Assembly: GCA_030587405.1 (NCBI GenBank)
Contig: JAUQZD010000057.1
Location: forward strand, 1-39,730
Direction of reading: 5' to 3'
Source: Candidatus Freyrarchaeum guaymasense
GTDB lineage: Archaea; Asgardarchaeota; Jordarchaeia; Jordarchaeales; Freyrarchaeaceae
Length of the DNA stretch: 39,730 bases
In this document: positions 9,043 through 16,198 of the stretch, in pieces
How positions within the stretch are numbered: the stretch's first letter is position 1
Layout: every line of letters begins with the position of its first letter
Translations under genes and position numbers: made by a program
The notes under the pieces: model-generated
What the model was told of the DNA's origin: nothing
Database searches by the model: none
The model's input: only the letters and a program-made list of their open reading frames with translations

Positions 9043-9094
9043 GGTTAGCCGTGGACTAGCGTGTACTAATGTCCTCGTTTCTGTTTACAGTCAA

Positions 9095-9105
9095 GTTTAT
9101 ATTTG
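9095..9105 (+). promoter_or_regulatory. TATA box of vapBC cassette 1
   Basis: GTTTATATTTG lies about 35-45 bases before the TTG at 9139, so transcription would start close to 9125-9130 and leave a very short leader. This spacing supports 9139 rather than the earlier in-frame TTG at 9103 as the antitoxin start. Confidence 0.5.
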
Positions 9106-9138
9106 AGTTTACTTTTTTTGTTTTTCTGGGGTGTTGCG

Positions 9139-9354
9139 TTGGGGAGTGAGACGTTTAGTGTCCGTCTTCCGAAGAGGTTGAAGGAGGAGATGAGGAGGAT
9201 CCCGGTTAACTGGCAGGAGGAGGTTAGGGGCTTTATTGAGAAGAGGGTTAGGATGGAGAAGGCTAAGATGCTGGTAGCTGAGGCGAGGAGGGAGAGAGCT
9301 GGCACCAAAATAGTGAGCTCAGCCGAGCTTATAAGGGAGGACAGGGAGCGGTGA
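9139..9354 (+). CDS. vapB: VapB-type antitoxin
   Basis: Small DNA-binding antitoxin expected to bind and block the VapC RNase encoded next and to repress its own promoter. The 71 residues begin with ETFSVRLPKRLKEEMRR, a ribbon-helix-helix-like strand and helix, and continue into a long charged helix suited to wrapping the toxin. The final GTGA overlaps the toxin start by 4 bases, the usual VapBC arrangement. A longer reading from TTG 9103 would add a Phe/Leu-rich dozen residues that lie over the promoter, so the start at 9139 is preferred. Confidence 0.8.
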   Translation: MGSETFSVRLPKRLKEEMRRIPVNWQEEVRGFIEKRVRMEKAKMLVAEARRERAGTKIVSSAELIREDRER

Positions 9355-9842
9355 GCGAGATCGCTGAGGCGGTGCTAGACTCAAGCGTGATCGCCGCCTT
9401 ATTCTTTAACGACCCTTGCTCGGAGAGTGCTGAAAGGTTCGTGCTGGGTTTAGGCACCGCTTACACCTTAGATCTTGCCGTCGCCGAGGTGTCGAACGTT
9501 GCGTGGAAAAGGATCAAGTTTTTTGGCGAGGACTACGGGAAAGTTAAGGAGTTGCTGAAGATGGCTGTGAGGTTCATAGATGAGGTATGCGTCAGCTTTT
9601 CCTCACGGGAAATTTACGAGGAAGCTCTAGCAATAGGGGTGGAAATATCCGAATCCGTGTACGACGCGCTCTTCATCGCTTTAGCCGAAAAGCTCAAAGT
9701 TAAACTGGCAACATGCGACGAAAAGCTCGGAAACAAGCTTAAAAACACGCGGCTCAGAGAGGCAGTACTCGTGCTAAAACCGGGAAACCCACTAAACATA
9801 GAACACCCACCACGCGCAACCAGCACTTCAAGCCAATTGTAA
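9351..9842 (+). CDS. vapC: VapC-type PIN-domain RNase toxin
   Basis: PIN-domain endoribonuclease, the toxin half of a VapBC pair; family members usually cut tRNA or rRNA. The 163 residues hold the acidic active site: Asp10 in VLDSSVIAALF, Glu46 in DLAVAEVSNV, Asp105 in ESVYDALFIALAEKL and Asp123 in ATCDEKL. It starts at GTG 9351, overlapping the antitoxin by 4 bases. The C-terminal about 20 residues (after VLVLKPGNP) are low in structure and may read into flanking DNA. The intact cassette sits between the remains of a MoxR gene and a VWA gene, so it may have arrived by insertion into that operon. Confidence 0.88.
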   Translation: MSEIAEAVLDSSVIAALFFNDPCSESAERFVLGLGTAYTLDLAVAEVSNVAWKRIKFFGEDYGKVKELLKMAVRFIDEVCVSFSSREIYEEALAIGVEISESVYDALFIALAEKLKVKLATCDEKLGNKLKNTRLREAVLVLKPGNPLNIEHPPRATSTSSQL

Positions 9843-9896
9843 CAATGGTTCGAAAGGGGGTAACAGGTGGAAGAGTGGGGAACCATAAGCTAGGAC

Positions 9897-10513
9897 TGTG
9901 CCCTATTGAGGGGTCTTGTGAGGCGTGGTTTGGCGGCGTTTCGGGTGCATGTTCTATGCCTACTTGGCTATGAGGTGGCAGGAGGCGGCGCGGGCGGTAG
10001 GCGTGCACATCGCTACCCGGAGCCCGGTGGACAACGGCGATATTATCTAGGTCGGCTACTCCGAGCAGATGGTCAACCACGGTTTTTCTGCGGCTTGACG
10101 CTTTCGTCGACATGGTCTGGGAGGTCGCAACGAAGCTAGGTTGAGCATCGTAGAGAAGCTTTACCGTGAACTTCAAGACTGGCTTAACGTTTACGCGGGC
10201 GTAGGAAGCAACGTGGAATCAGCGTTCAAGGACTTCCTGAAGAAAGCGGAGGGTGGCTGTCGAAGCATACTACCGTGCTGATCCTGACGGACTGCAGAGA
10301 CCATAGGAGGGGTTGGAGGCGTCCAGCATCGGCCCCTTTAGAGAGGACCGTTGAAAAGTGAAGGGAGTCGTAATACTGAATCCCGAGGAGTTGGAAGATG
10401 GGACCGGTGACTCCGTTGTCAAGTACTATGTTGAGGATGGGGCTGAGTGTCACAAGGTTCGCTGCCTACGAGACCTTGCAGAAGCGATCCTAGAGGTTAC
10501 CCGGGGATGCTAG
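9897..10513 (+). pseudogene. decayed VWA-domain protein (CoxE-like partner of MoxR)
   Basis: VWA proteins of this kind work with MoxR ATPases in metal-cofactor insertion or complex assembly. The region has no intact frame but carries the family's C-terminal signature in pieces: VLILTDCRDHRRGW near 10272-10315, then after a shift KGVVILNPEELEDGTGDSVV and KYYVEDGAECHKV with LRDLAEAILE, ending at TAG 10511-10513. Upstream pieces such as ESAFKDFLKKAEGG and an HIATRSPVDNGDII stretch also read like protein but are split by stops. Together with the MoxR remains at 8454-9042 this was probably a two-gene operon, now dead. Confidence 0.7.
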
Positions 10514-10710
10514 GAGCTAAAGGAGGCCGCGGGAAGGGGAAGAAGCACCCGGCATTACAGGATCTGCGGGGGCGCTGCAACCATTAACCACCTTAACTAA
10601 ATGCTTCTTGGCGTTTTTCTACGTTGACTCTCTGCCTTATCGTAACGCTCTTAACCGGCGATTCGCAGCATTATTCCGGAGGAAACTTGCTTCATGTTGG
10701 GGTAACCGGG

Positions 10711-11409
10711 TTGGGGCGCTTCATTGTCGTGGGTCATAGGGGTGCGTCTGCCTACGAGCCTGAAAACACTTTAAAGAGTATTAGGAAAGCCTTTTCTCTG
10801 GGGGCTGACTGGGTTGAGGTGGACGTAAGGGTGACCTTTGACGGGCACTTAGTTGTAATACACGATGAGAGGGTTGACAGGGTTACGGGTGGCAGGGGCT
10901 ACGTGGCTGATAAAACACTTGAAGAATTAATGAGGCTGAGTGTTGGAGGGGAGAAAATTCCTCTTCTGAGAGAAGTGTTGGAGGAGGCTGAAAGGTGGAG
11001 GCGCACCGTAGTAGTTGAAGTCAAAGTTCCCGGTGTAGAAGAAAAAGTTGTGGAGGAAATCTTGGAGGTGGGCGTCGAAGACAGAGTGGTTATTTCATCA
11101 TTCTACCATAAGGTGGTTGCGGCCGTTAAACGTTTGAACGGGAGAATAAGAACCGGGGTAATATTCTCCTCCCAACCCGTCAGACCTGAAAGGCTAGCTC
11201 TCGACGCAAAAGCCGAGATAATCTTTCCAAAACACAGGTTTGTAGATGAAGAAATGGTGAGGGGCGCCCATGCGAAAGGGCTTCTGGTGTTCCCGTGGAC
11301 GGTTGACGACGAAAACACGGCTAAGCACCTCATGCAATTAAAGGTAGATGGTATAGTAACAAACAAGCCAGATGTGATAGCAAACCTAAAGAGAGCAACC
11401 TGTAAGTAA
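10711..11409 (+). CDS. ugpQ: glycerophosphodiester phosphodiesterase
   Basis: Hydrolyses glycerophosphodiesters to glycerol phosphate and an alcohol. The protein matches the GDPD family: VVGHRGASAYEPENT at the N-terminus (catalytic His-Arg and metal-binding Glu), VEVDVRVTFDGHLVVIHDE (Asp, Asp, second catalytic His), VVVEVKVPG, and the C-terminal VFPWTVDDENTAKHLM with DGIVTNKPD. From TTG 10711 it has 232 residues, the usual size for short cytosolic GDPDs. A TTG at 10624 would add 29 residues not seen in the family; a TTAACTAAAT box near 10590 would place that codon at the transcription start, so it is not excluded. It is a single-gene unit. Confidence 0.9.
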   Translation: MGRFIVVGHRGASAYEPENTLKSIRKAFSLGADWVEVDVRVTFDGHLVVIHDERVDRVTGGRGYVADKTLEELMRLSVGGEKIPLLREVLEEAERWRRTVVVEVKVPGVEEKVVEEILEVGVEDRVVISSFYHKVVAAVKRLNGRIRTGVIFSSQPVRPERLALDAKAEIIFPKHRFVDEEMVRGAHAKGLLVFPWTVDDENTAKHLMQLKVDGIVTNKPDVIANLKRATCK

Positions 11410-11862
11410 GATCACGTTAGATAAGCACCCTTCCCCTGTTAGAGGAATGTGCCGCTTTAAATGGCGAACAAGCTTAAACTATGTAAGGGAGGACTGTTTT
11501 TGCCCTTTAAGAATAGGATGAATCCTCTTTTATCCTTTCAGCCAGTCGCTTAGGCTTAGATTCTAAGTTAGCAGCTGTAAGACCTTAAGGGTTTTATGGT
11601 CTGGAGTGAAGGCTAGCTCTAAAAGTTTGTTATATATGTCCTCTTTCACGTGTAAGACCTTAAGGGTTTTATGGTCTGGAGTGAAGGGTTTAGCCTTCGA
11701 TGTCCCGGCGGAAGAGGACGTTTAAGCGTTTAGCCTCGTCGAAAGTGCACCTTTCAGCTACGCGTAGGAAAGCCGAAAAATCTAATTTTAAATTTATAAT
11801 TAACAATTTAATTAGAATCTATAGTTAGTTGATGGCTGGTGGTCGATTAATGGCGGGGTGGT
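11410..11862. other. 453-bp gap with 37-bp direct repeat pair and vapBC promoter
   Basis: No gene seen. It holds the repeat pair described separately (11576-11687) and, near 11783-11815, a very A/T-rich stretch that probably contains the promoter of the second vapBC cassette. Confidence 0.45.
11576..11687. repeat. two identical 37-bp direct repeats separated by 38 bp
   Basis: Units 11576-11612 and 11651-11687 are identical over 37 bases, starting TGTAAGACCTTAAGGG and ending GGTCTGGAGTGAAGG. Each contains an inverted AGACC...GGTCT. The 38-bp stretch between them (11613-11650) is unrelated. Repeat length, spacer length and the short internal dyad are what a one-spacer CRISPR array would show. 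No third unit, A/T-rich leader assignment or cas gene is visible, so a regulatory duplication remains possible. Confidence 0.6.
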
Positions 11863-12087
11863 TTGTTGGAATATACGACGATAACCGTTTCACGTGAAAC
11901 GAAAAGGATGCTGGAGAGGTTGAAGGGTGAGAAAACTTGGGATGAGTTCCTACTTGAAATGGCGTTCGAGTACAGGAAGGTTAAAGCTGAGAAAGCCAGA
12001 GAGTACGTGAAAAAGTATGTTATTACGGATGATGAGGTAGACGTGATACTGGGCGGCGTCGAGGAGGATAGAAAACTGTGGAAGTAG
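11863..12087 (+). CDS. vapB: VapB-type antitoxin (second cassette)
   Basis: A 74-residue antitoxin partner for the PIN toxin that follows. It opens with EYTTITVSRETKRMLERLKG, a strand-helix pattern typical of ribbon-helix-helix antitoxins of the 'TTISVS' group, then TWDEFLLEMAF and a long charged helix. Its end overlaps the toxin gene by 10 bases. The TTG at 11863 follows GGCGGGGTGG, a fair ribosome-binding site. It is not closely similar to the VapB at 9139, so the two cassettes are different subtypes. Confidence 0.8.
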   Translation: MLEYTTITVSRETKRMLERLKGEKTWDEFLLEMAFEYRKVKAEKAREYVKKYVITDDEVDVILGGVEEDRKLWK

Positions 12088-12503
12088 GTTCAACCGTGAT
12101 CTTGGACACGGACGTGTTAATAGACGTGCTCAGGGATGGAACCATAGTGAGGCTGGTGGAGTTGTTCGACGCCGGGATCACGCAGATCACGCTATACGAG
12201 TACTTGAGGGGCGAGGTGTTCATGAGAGGAAACGTGCAGGATCAGAAGAAACTTCTCGAAGAAATATTAGCAGTCTACCACTTAAACAATGCCTCAATAC
12301 TTAAAGCCAGTGAAATATGGGCTGCGCTCAGAAAAGAAGGAAGGCTTCTTTCAAGCAGAGACGTGTTTAACGCTGCAATAGCAATAACCAGAAAAGTTCC
12401 GTTTACAACCCGAAACGTTAAACACTACCAGAGATTTGAGAAGTTCGGCTTACAGCTCGTCCCATGGCATGAACTTCAAAAACAATTAAGGAAGTCTAAA
12501 TGA
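12078..12503 (+). CDS. vapC: VapC-type PIN-domain RNase toxin (second cassette)
   Basis: PIN-domain endoribonuclease of 141 residues. The active-site acids are visible as Asp10/Asp12 in VILDTDVLIDVLRD, Glu41 in LYEYLRGE and Asp95 in SSRDVFNAAIAI. The fourth position usually occupied by Asp lies in FTTRNVKHYQRF, where this subgroup has Asn. It overlaps the antitoxin by 10 bases and starts at GTG 12078. The C-terminus (VPWHELQKQ) is normal. Target RNA unknown. Confidence 0.88.
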   Translation: MEVGSTVILDTDVLIDVLRDGTIVRLVELFDAGITQITLYEYLRGEVFMRGNVQDQKKLLEEILAVYHLNNASILKASEIWAALRKEGRLLSSRDVFNAAIAITRKVPFTTRNVKHYQRFEKFGLQLVPWHELQKQLRKSK

Positions 12504-12780
12504 TGAACAGGTTAATGGGATGGCGGCGTCAGAGCAACACTCCGCAGCAAGCATGGAAGAAAACGGTTGATGCCGAGATAAAGCTGAAACTCAATGTAAC
12601 TTTACGCGTAAATTTGCCCGGTTCTCCGGTGGAGGAAAGATTGCATTTGTTTAATGGGTGGCATTAGCAAACCGAAGGAATCTCCTCCCTTGGTAAGAAC
12701 CCTCCACGTTAATCGAAGAGTTAAAAGTCTACATCTCTCAATTTAAGTTAAACCCAGACAGTTAAGAGGGAGGGAGAGGT

Positions 12781-13446
12781 GTGAGGTCTGATGTGGACGA
12801 GTTGAGAGTTAAAGCTGGGGGTTTACTTCTGGTTTCATCTTCGCTTATCTGGATTGGCAGCGTGCTAGGCGCCTTAGCCATGTACGCTTCCTTTCCCTTT
12901 AGACCGCTGTACGTTCACTGACTTCCTAAACCATTCTCTCTGCTACCAGTGGCTAACACCGGCTTCTCCATCTGGTACATGTACATAAGTGAGCTCGGGA
13001 TAGGCCCCAGCTCCCTCATCTTCAACGTAGGCGTAGCTTTAGCCTCCATCATAGCTATTCCAGCTTTCCCGTTGCTTTCAACTCTCTTCAGGAGTGCCTC
13101 GTCCTCCATTAACCTTACTGGGAAAGTTGGAGTCGCCCTGTTCGTAGCATGCTTCTTTTTCGAGATAGGCATTGGACTATGCCCCATGGTCGTATGCCTA
13201 CTGCACACGCTTCTCGGCTTCCTCGTCTTCCTTTCCAGAGGTCTCGCCGTTCTCCTCCTAAGCGTGGTAATATACAAGGATGCATTTTTCTCGAAGGCCA
13301 CTGCAATATATGGATTCCTTTACGCAGTATTGGACCTACTCTTCTTAATCAGCCACTTAACAGTAATGGAGTGGCTTGCCTTTTTCACAGTCTCAACCTG
13401 GATCCTACTAGTAGGCGCTCAAGCCATATTGAAGGTGAAGGGTTAA
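12781..13446 (+). pseudogene. DUF998-like membrane protein interrupted by in-frame TGA
   Basis: A single frame from GTG 12781 (after GAGGGAGGGAGAGGT) to 13446 encodes an N-terminal membrane helix (AGGLLLVSSSLIWIGSVLGA), a TGA at 12919-12921, then, in the same frame, MYISELGIGPSSLIFNVG and four to five further membrane helices. The pattern, one helix, then a loop with S-x-LG, then five helices, matches DUF998 proteins of unknown function. The TGA falls in the first external loop. Translation could restart at GTG 12949, giving 165 residues without the first helix. Nonsense mutation, sequencing error or recoding are all possible; no selenocysteine element was recognised. A TTTAAGTT box near 12740 suits the upstream start. 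Confidence 0.6.
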
Positions 13447-13577
13447 AGCAGGGGAATAGCGTACCTAAGCTGAAACTAAAAAGCATTTCCCTCCTTTTTC
13501 CCGTTTCAACGGTTGTGTGGGCACTAGTGCTCTGATAAATTTAAAGGGGTTTTTGGCTGCTTTCCTGTTTACCATGT

Positions 13578-13667
13578 TTTATTTAAATAAATAGATTGTT
13601 TTAGAAACGTTAAACTAATATTGGACTTCGCTATTTTTGTGAATTTGCACAAAATTCTCCGTGCAAA
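13578..13667 (+). promoter_or_regulatory. promoter/operator region of the Fdh-Nuo operon
   Basis: Two symmetrical elements lie ahead of the operon: a perfect 14-bp A/T palindrome TTTATTTAAATAAA (13578-13591), which can also serve as a TATA element, and an inverted repeat TTTGCAC (13644-13650) with GTGCAAA (13661-13667), arms centred 17 bases apart. The latter spacing fits binding of a dimer across about one and a half helical turns. The regulator is unknown. Confidence 0.4.
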
Positions 13668-13719
13668 ATGAAGGCGGGAGGCGTCGAAAACGAGGTTCAA
13701 CCCCTTTAAAACCTCCTTC

Positions 13720-14193
13720 TTGAAAAATCTTGAAGGAAAGTTTCGGGCGGAAACACGCCGGGAAGGAAACGTGCTCTATGTTAAAGTTCCGAGGGAGAAG
13801 TACCTTGACGTGGCAAGGTACATGAGAGAGCAAGGCTTCAGAACGCTGATCATGGTGTCCGCGGTTGACTGGCTTAAGAAGAACTCTTTCGAAGTATACT
13901 TCGTCCTCCGCAGCCCTGACGGGAAGGGATACGTGAAAGTTGCAGCAGATGTGCCAAGGAGCTCGCCATCGATTCCAAGCCTGTCGGAGATCTGGAGAAA
14001 CGCGGCGATGAGGGAGAGGGAGGCGTGGGAGATGTTTGGGGTAACGTTTGAAGGTAACACGATGCTTAAGCCGCTCTTCCTAGAGGACTGGAGTGGACCA
14101 CCACCATTCAGAAAGGACTTTGACTGGAGAGAGTACGTGAAGGAGGAGTACGGTTTAGAGCCGCCTAAGCAGGGAGGGAGAGGAAATGCTTGA
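13720..14193 (+). CDS. NuoC-like (30-kDa) subunit of complex I/group 4 hydrogenase type
   Basis: First gene of the five-gene redox operon. The 157 residues match the 30-kDa NADH dehydrogenase/EchD-HycE N-terminal family: RTLIMVSAVDWLKK, FEVYFVLRSPDGKGYVKVA, the helical IPSLSEIWRNAAMREREAWE and the signature EMFGVTFEGNTML followed by PLFLEDW. In complex I this subunit docks on the catalytic core next to NuoD and NuoB. No membrane segment. The only in-frame start after an upstream TGA is TTG 13720, which lacks a clear ribosome-binding site. It overlaps the next gene by 8 bases, so the two are surely co-translated. Confidence 0.88.
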   Translation: MKNLEGKFRAETRREGNVLYVKVPREKYLDVARYMREQGFRTLIMVSAVDWLKKNSFEVYFVLRSPDGKGYVKVAADVPRSSPSIPSLSEIWRNAAMREREAWEMFGVTFEGNTMLKPLFLEDWSGPPPFRKDFDWREYVKEEYGLEPPKQGGRGNA

Positions 14194-16189
14194 AGGCGTG
14201 AAAGGGGTAGTAAATCCTCTGAAAGCCATCATAAATCTCCTCGCAAGTAAGCCCATGACGTACAATTTCCCCCCGGAGACACCCCTCTCCGACGAGTTCA
14301 GAGGAAGACACCTGTTTAACCCGGAAACATGCAAGGGGTGCAGCCTTTGCGCTAGGGTGTGCCCTAACAACGCGATAGAAATGGTTGAAAGGGAGAGGAA
14401 CGGGGAGAAGGTCCTTCAACCACAAGTGGATTACCAGAAGTGCTGCTTCTGCGGCCTCTGCGTTGACGCTTGCCCGACAGGCTCCCTTCAATTCACCAAG
14501 TTCCCGTTCATCCTCACAATGGACAGAAACAGCTTGGTTTACCCCCCTGAAAAGCTGGCTCAACCCCCGGAGCTCGAACACCCAGAGAAGCCTAAGATCG
14601 GGAAGATCGTGGATTGGGCTAGGTCCAGGAGCATATGGGTCATAAACTTCTTCACGGGATGCGGCTTCATAGAAGCCATACCATGGGTTAGCAGCGGCTT
14701 CGACATGGAAAGGTTCGGCTTAATAGCCGTGGGGTCGGCGAGGCACGCGGACGCCATCATCGTAGGAGGCTTCGTAACCCCAAAGACCCTGAAAAGGATA
14801 ATAAGGATATACAATCAGATGCCCCCTCCGAAGTGGGTGCTGGCGTTCGGGAACTGCCCTATGAGCGGAGGGTGCTACTGGGACAGCTACAATACGATAA
14901 AACACCTCGACGACTACATACCGGTAGACATCTGGATCGCCGGCTGCCCGCCTAGGCCGGAGCCAATAGGCGTCGCCGTCGTCCATGCAATATACGCCAT
15001 CCAGAACGGCTACAGGGGGAAGGAGGAGAGGTCGAAGGGTCCGAGGGTTCCTGAAATAGTAAAGATCGAGTGCGAGGAGGAGGGGGAAGTTGTCATCCCA
15101 TTCGGGCCGCAGCATCCAGCCTCAGGAAACTTCCACCTAGGACTTAAAACGGACGGCGAAGTGGTTAGGGAGGCGGTGCCGTACGCAGGCTACCTGCACA
15201 GGGGATTCGAAAAGCTGATGGAGTACAGGACGTGGCTTCAAAACATAATGCTTGTCTCACGCATATGCGTGCTTGACGGCGCCAGCCTGGAGCTCGCATA
15301 CGCCGGAGCCGTCGAAGCGGTGGCAGGGATTCACCCTCCGAAAAGGGCGCGTTACCTGCGCGTAATACAGGCCGAGCTGAGCAGGATACAGAGCCACCTA
15401 CTCAACCTCGGCTTAATAACTAACGCGGCCGGGCTAGACGCGGGGGCAAGGATAGCATGGGGTGACAGGGAGAGAATCCTAGCCCTCCTAGAAAGGATGA
15501 CCGGAGCCAGAATATACTCAATATTCACCGTTCCCGGCGGGGTTAGAGGTGACGTGAAGCCAAGCGTTATAGAGCTGGCGAGGAAAACCGTTAAGGAAAT
15601 GAGGAAAAGGCTGAAGCTCTACGACGACCTGTTCTTCAACAACGGCGTCTTCATCAAGAGGACTAAAGGGGTAGGCGTGTTCTCTAAGGATGATGCCGCT
15701 GAATACGACCTGGTTGGGCCGAACATGAGGGCGTGCGGCGTAGACTTTGACGTGAGGAAGAATTCCCCATACGACGCGTACCCAGACTTGGAATTTGAAG
15801 TCCCCACAGCCCAGGAGGGAGACGCGTACCATAGGATGCTGTGCAGGAGGAGAGAGATCGAGGAAAGCCTCGGCATCGTGGAGCAAGTCTTGGAGAGGCT
15901 TCCGGAAGGAGAGGTGCGTGATGGGAAAATGAAGAATGGCAAGGTCTTGAAGTTCTTCTCAGCCGTCCCCGAGGGGGAAGCCATACACTGCGTTGAGAGT
16001 GCACGTGGAGAACTATGCTTCCACATGGTGAGTGACGGCTCAAAGAACCCCTACAGGGTGCACATCAAAGGCCCGTCGTTTGACACGATACTTACGTTCC
16101 TCCCGAGGCTCTTGGAAGGAGTCACCATAGCTGACGTTCCGGTAATCTACTGGAGCCTAGACAACTGCCCCGCCGACCATGATAGGTGA
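14186..16189 (+). CDS. NuoI-NuoB-NuoD fusion protein, hydrogenase/complex I-like core
   Basis: A single 667-residue chain carries three modules that are normally separate. Residues 40-105 are a two-cluster ferredoxin (Cys49/52/55/59 and Cys86/89/92/96), like NuoI. Residues 145-275 are NuoB-like: TGCGFIEA (Cys159), FGNCPMSGGCYWD (Cys224, Cys230), IAGCPPRPEP (Cys254). Residues 300-667 are NuoD/[NiFe] large-subunit-like: FGPQHPASGNFHLGL, YLHRGFEKLME, SRICVLDGASLELAYAGAVE, and the C-terminus WSLDNCPADHDR. The two motifs that bind Ni-Fe in hydrogenases (CxxC) are C361-V-L-D364 and C661-P-A-D664 here. No transmembrane helix. ATG 14186 follows GGGAGGGAGAGG. The reaction is unknown; by context it should pass electrons between its Fe-S clusters, MvhD and FdhAB. 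Confidence 0.9.
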   Translation: MLEGVKGVVNPLKAIINLLASKPMTYNFPPETPLSDEFRGRHLFNPETCKGCSLCARVCPNNAIEMVERERNGEKVLQPQVDYQKCCFCGLCVDACPTGSLQFTKFPFILTMDRNSLVYPPEKLAQPPELEHPEKPKIGKIVDWARSRSIWVINFFTGCGFIEAIPWVSSGFDMERFGLIAVGSARHADAIIVGGFVTPKTLKRIIRIYNQMPPPKWVLAFGNCPMSGGCYWDSYNTIKHLDDYIPVDIWIAGCPPRPEPIGVAVVHAIYAIQNGYRGKEERSKGPRVPEIVKIECEEEGEVVIPFGPQHPASGNFHLGLKTDGEVVREAVPYAGYLHRGFEKLMEYRTWLQNIMLVSRICVLDGASLELAYAGAVEAVAGIHPPKRARYLRVIQAELSRIQSHLLNLGLITNAAGLDAGARIAWGDRERILALLERMTGARIYSIFTVPGGVRGDVKPSVIELARKTVKEMRKRLKLYDDLFFNNGVFIKRTKGVGVFSKDDAAEYDLVGPNMRACGVDFDVRKNSPYDAYPDLEFEVPTAQEGDAYHRMLCRRREIEESLGIVEQVLERLPEGEVRDGKMKNGKVLKFFSAVPEGEAIHCVESARGELCFHMVSDGSKNPYRVHIKGPSFDTILTFLPRLLEGVTIADVPVIYWSLDNCPADHDR

Positions 16190-16198
16190 GGTGGAAGG

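Noticed and set aside
14186..16189. Interpretation as an ordinary group 4 [NiFe] hydrogenase or as complex I
   Set aside because: Both CxxC motifs lack the second Cys, so a standard NiFe site cannot form. No quinone-reacting membrane subunits or NuoEFG accompany it, so neither ordinary assignment fits.
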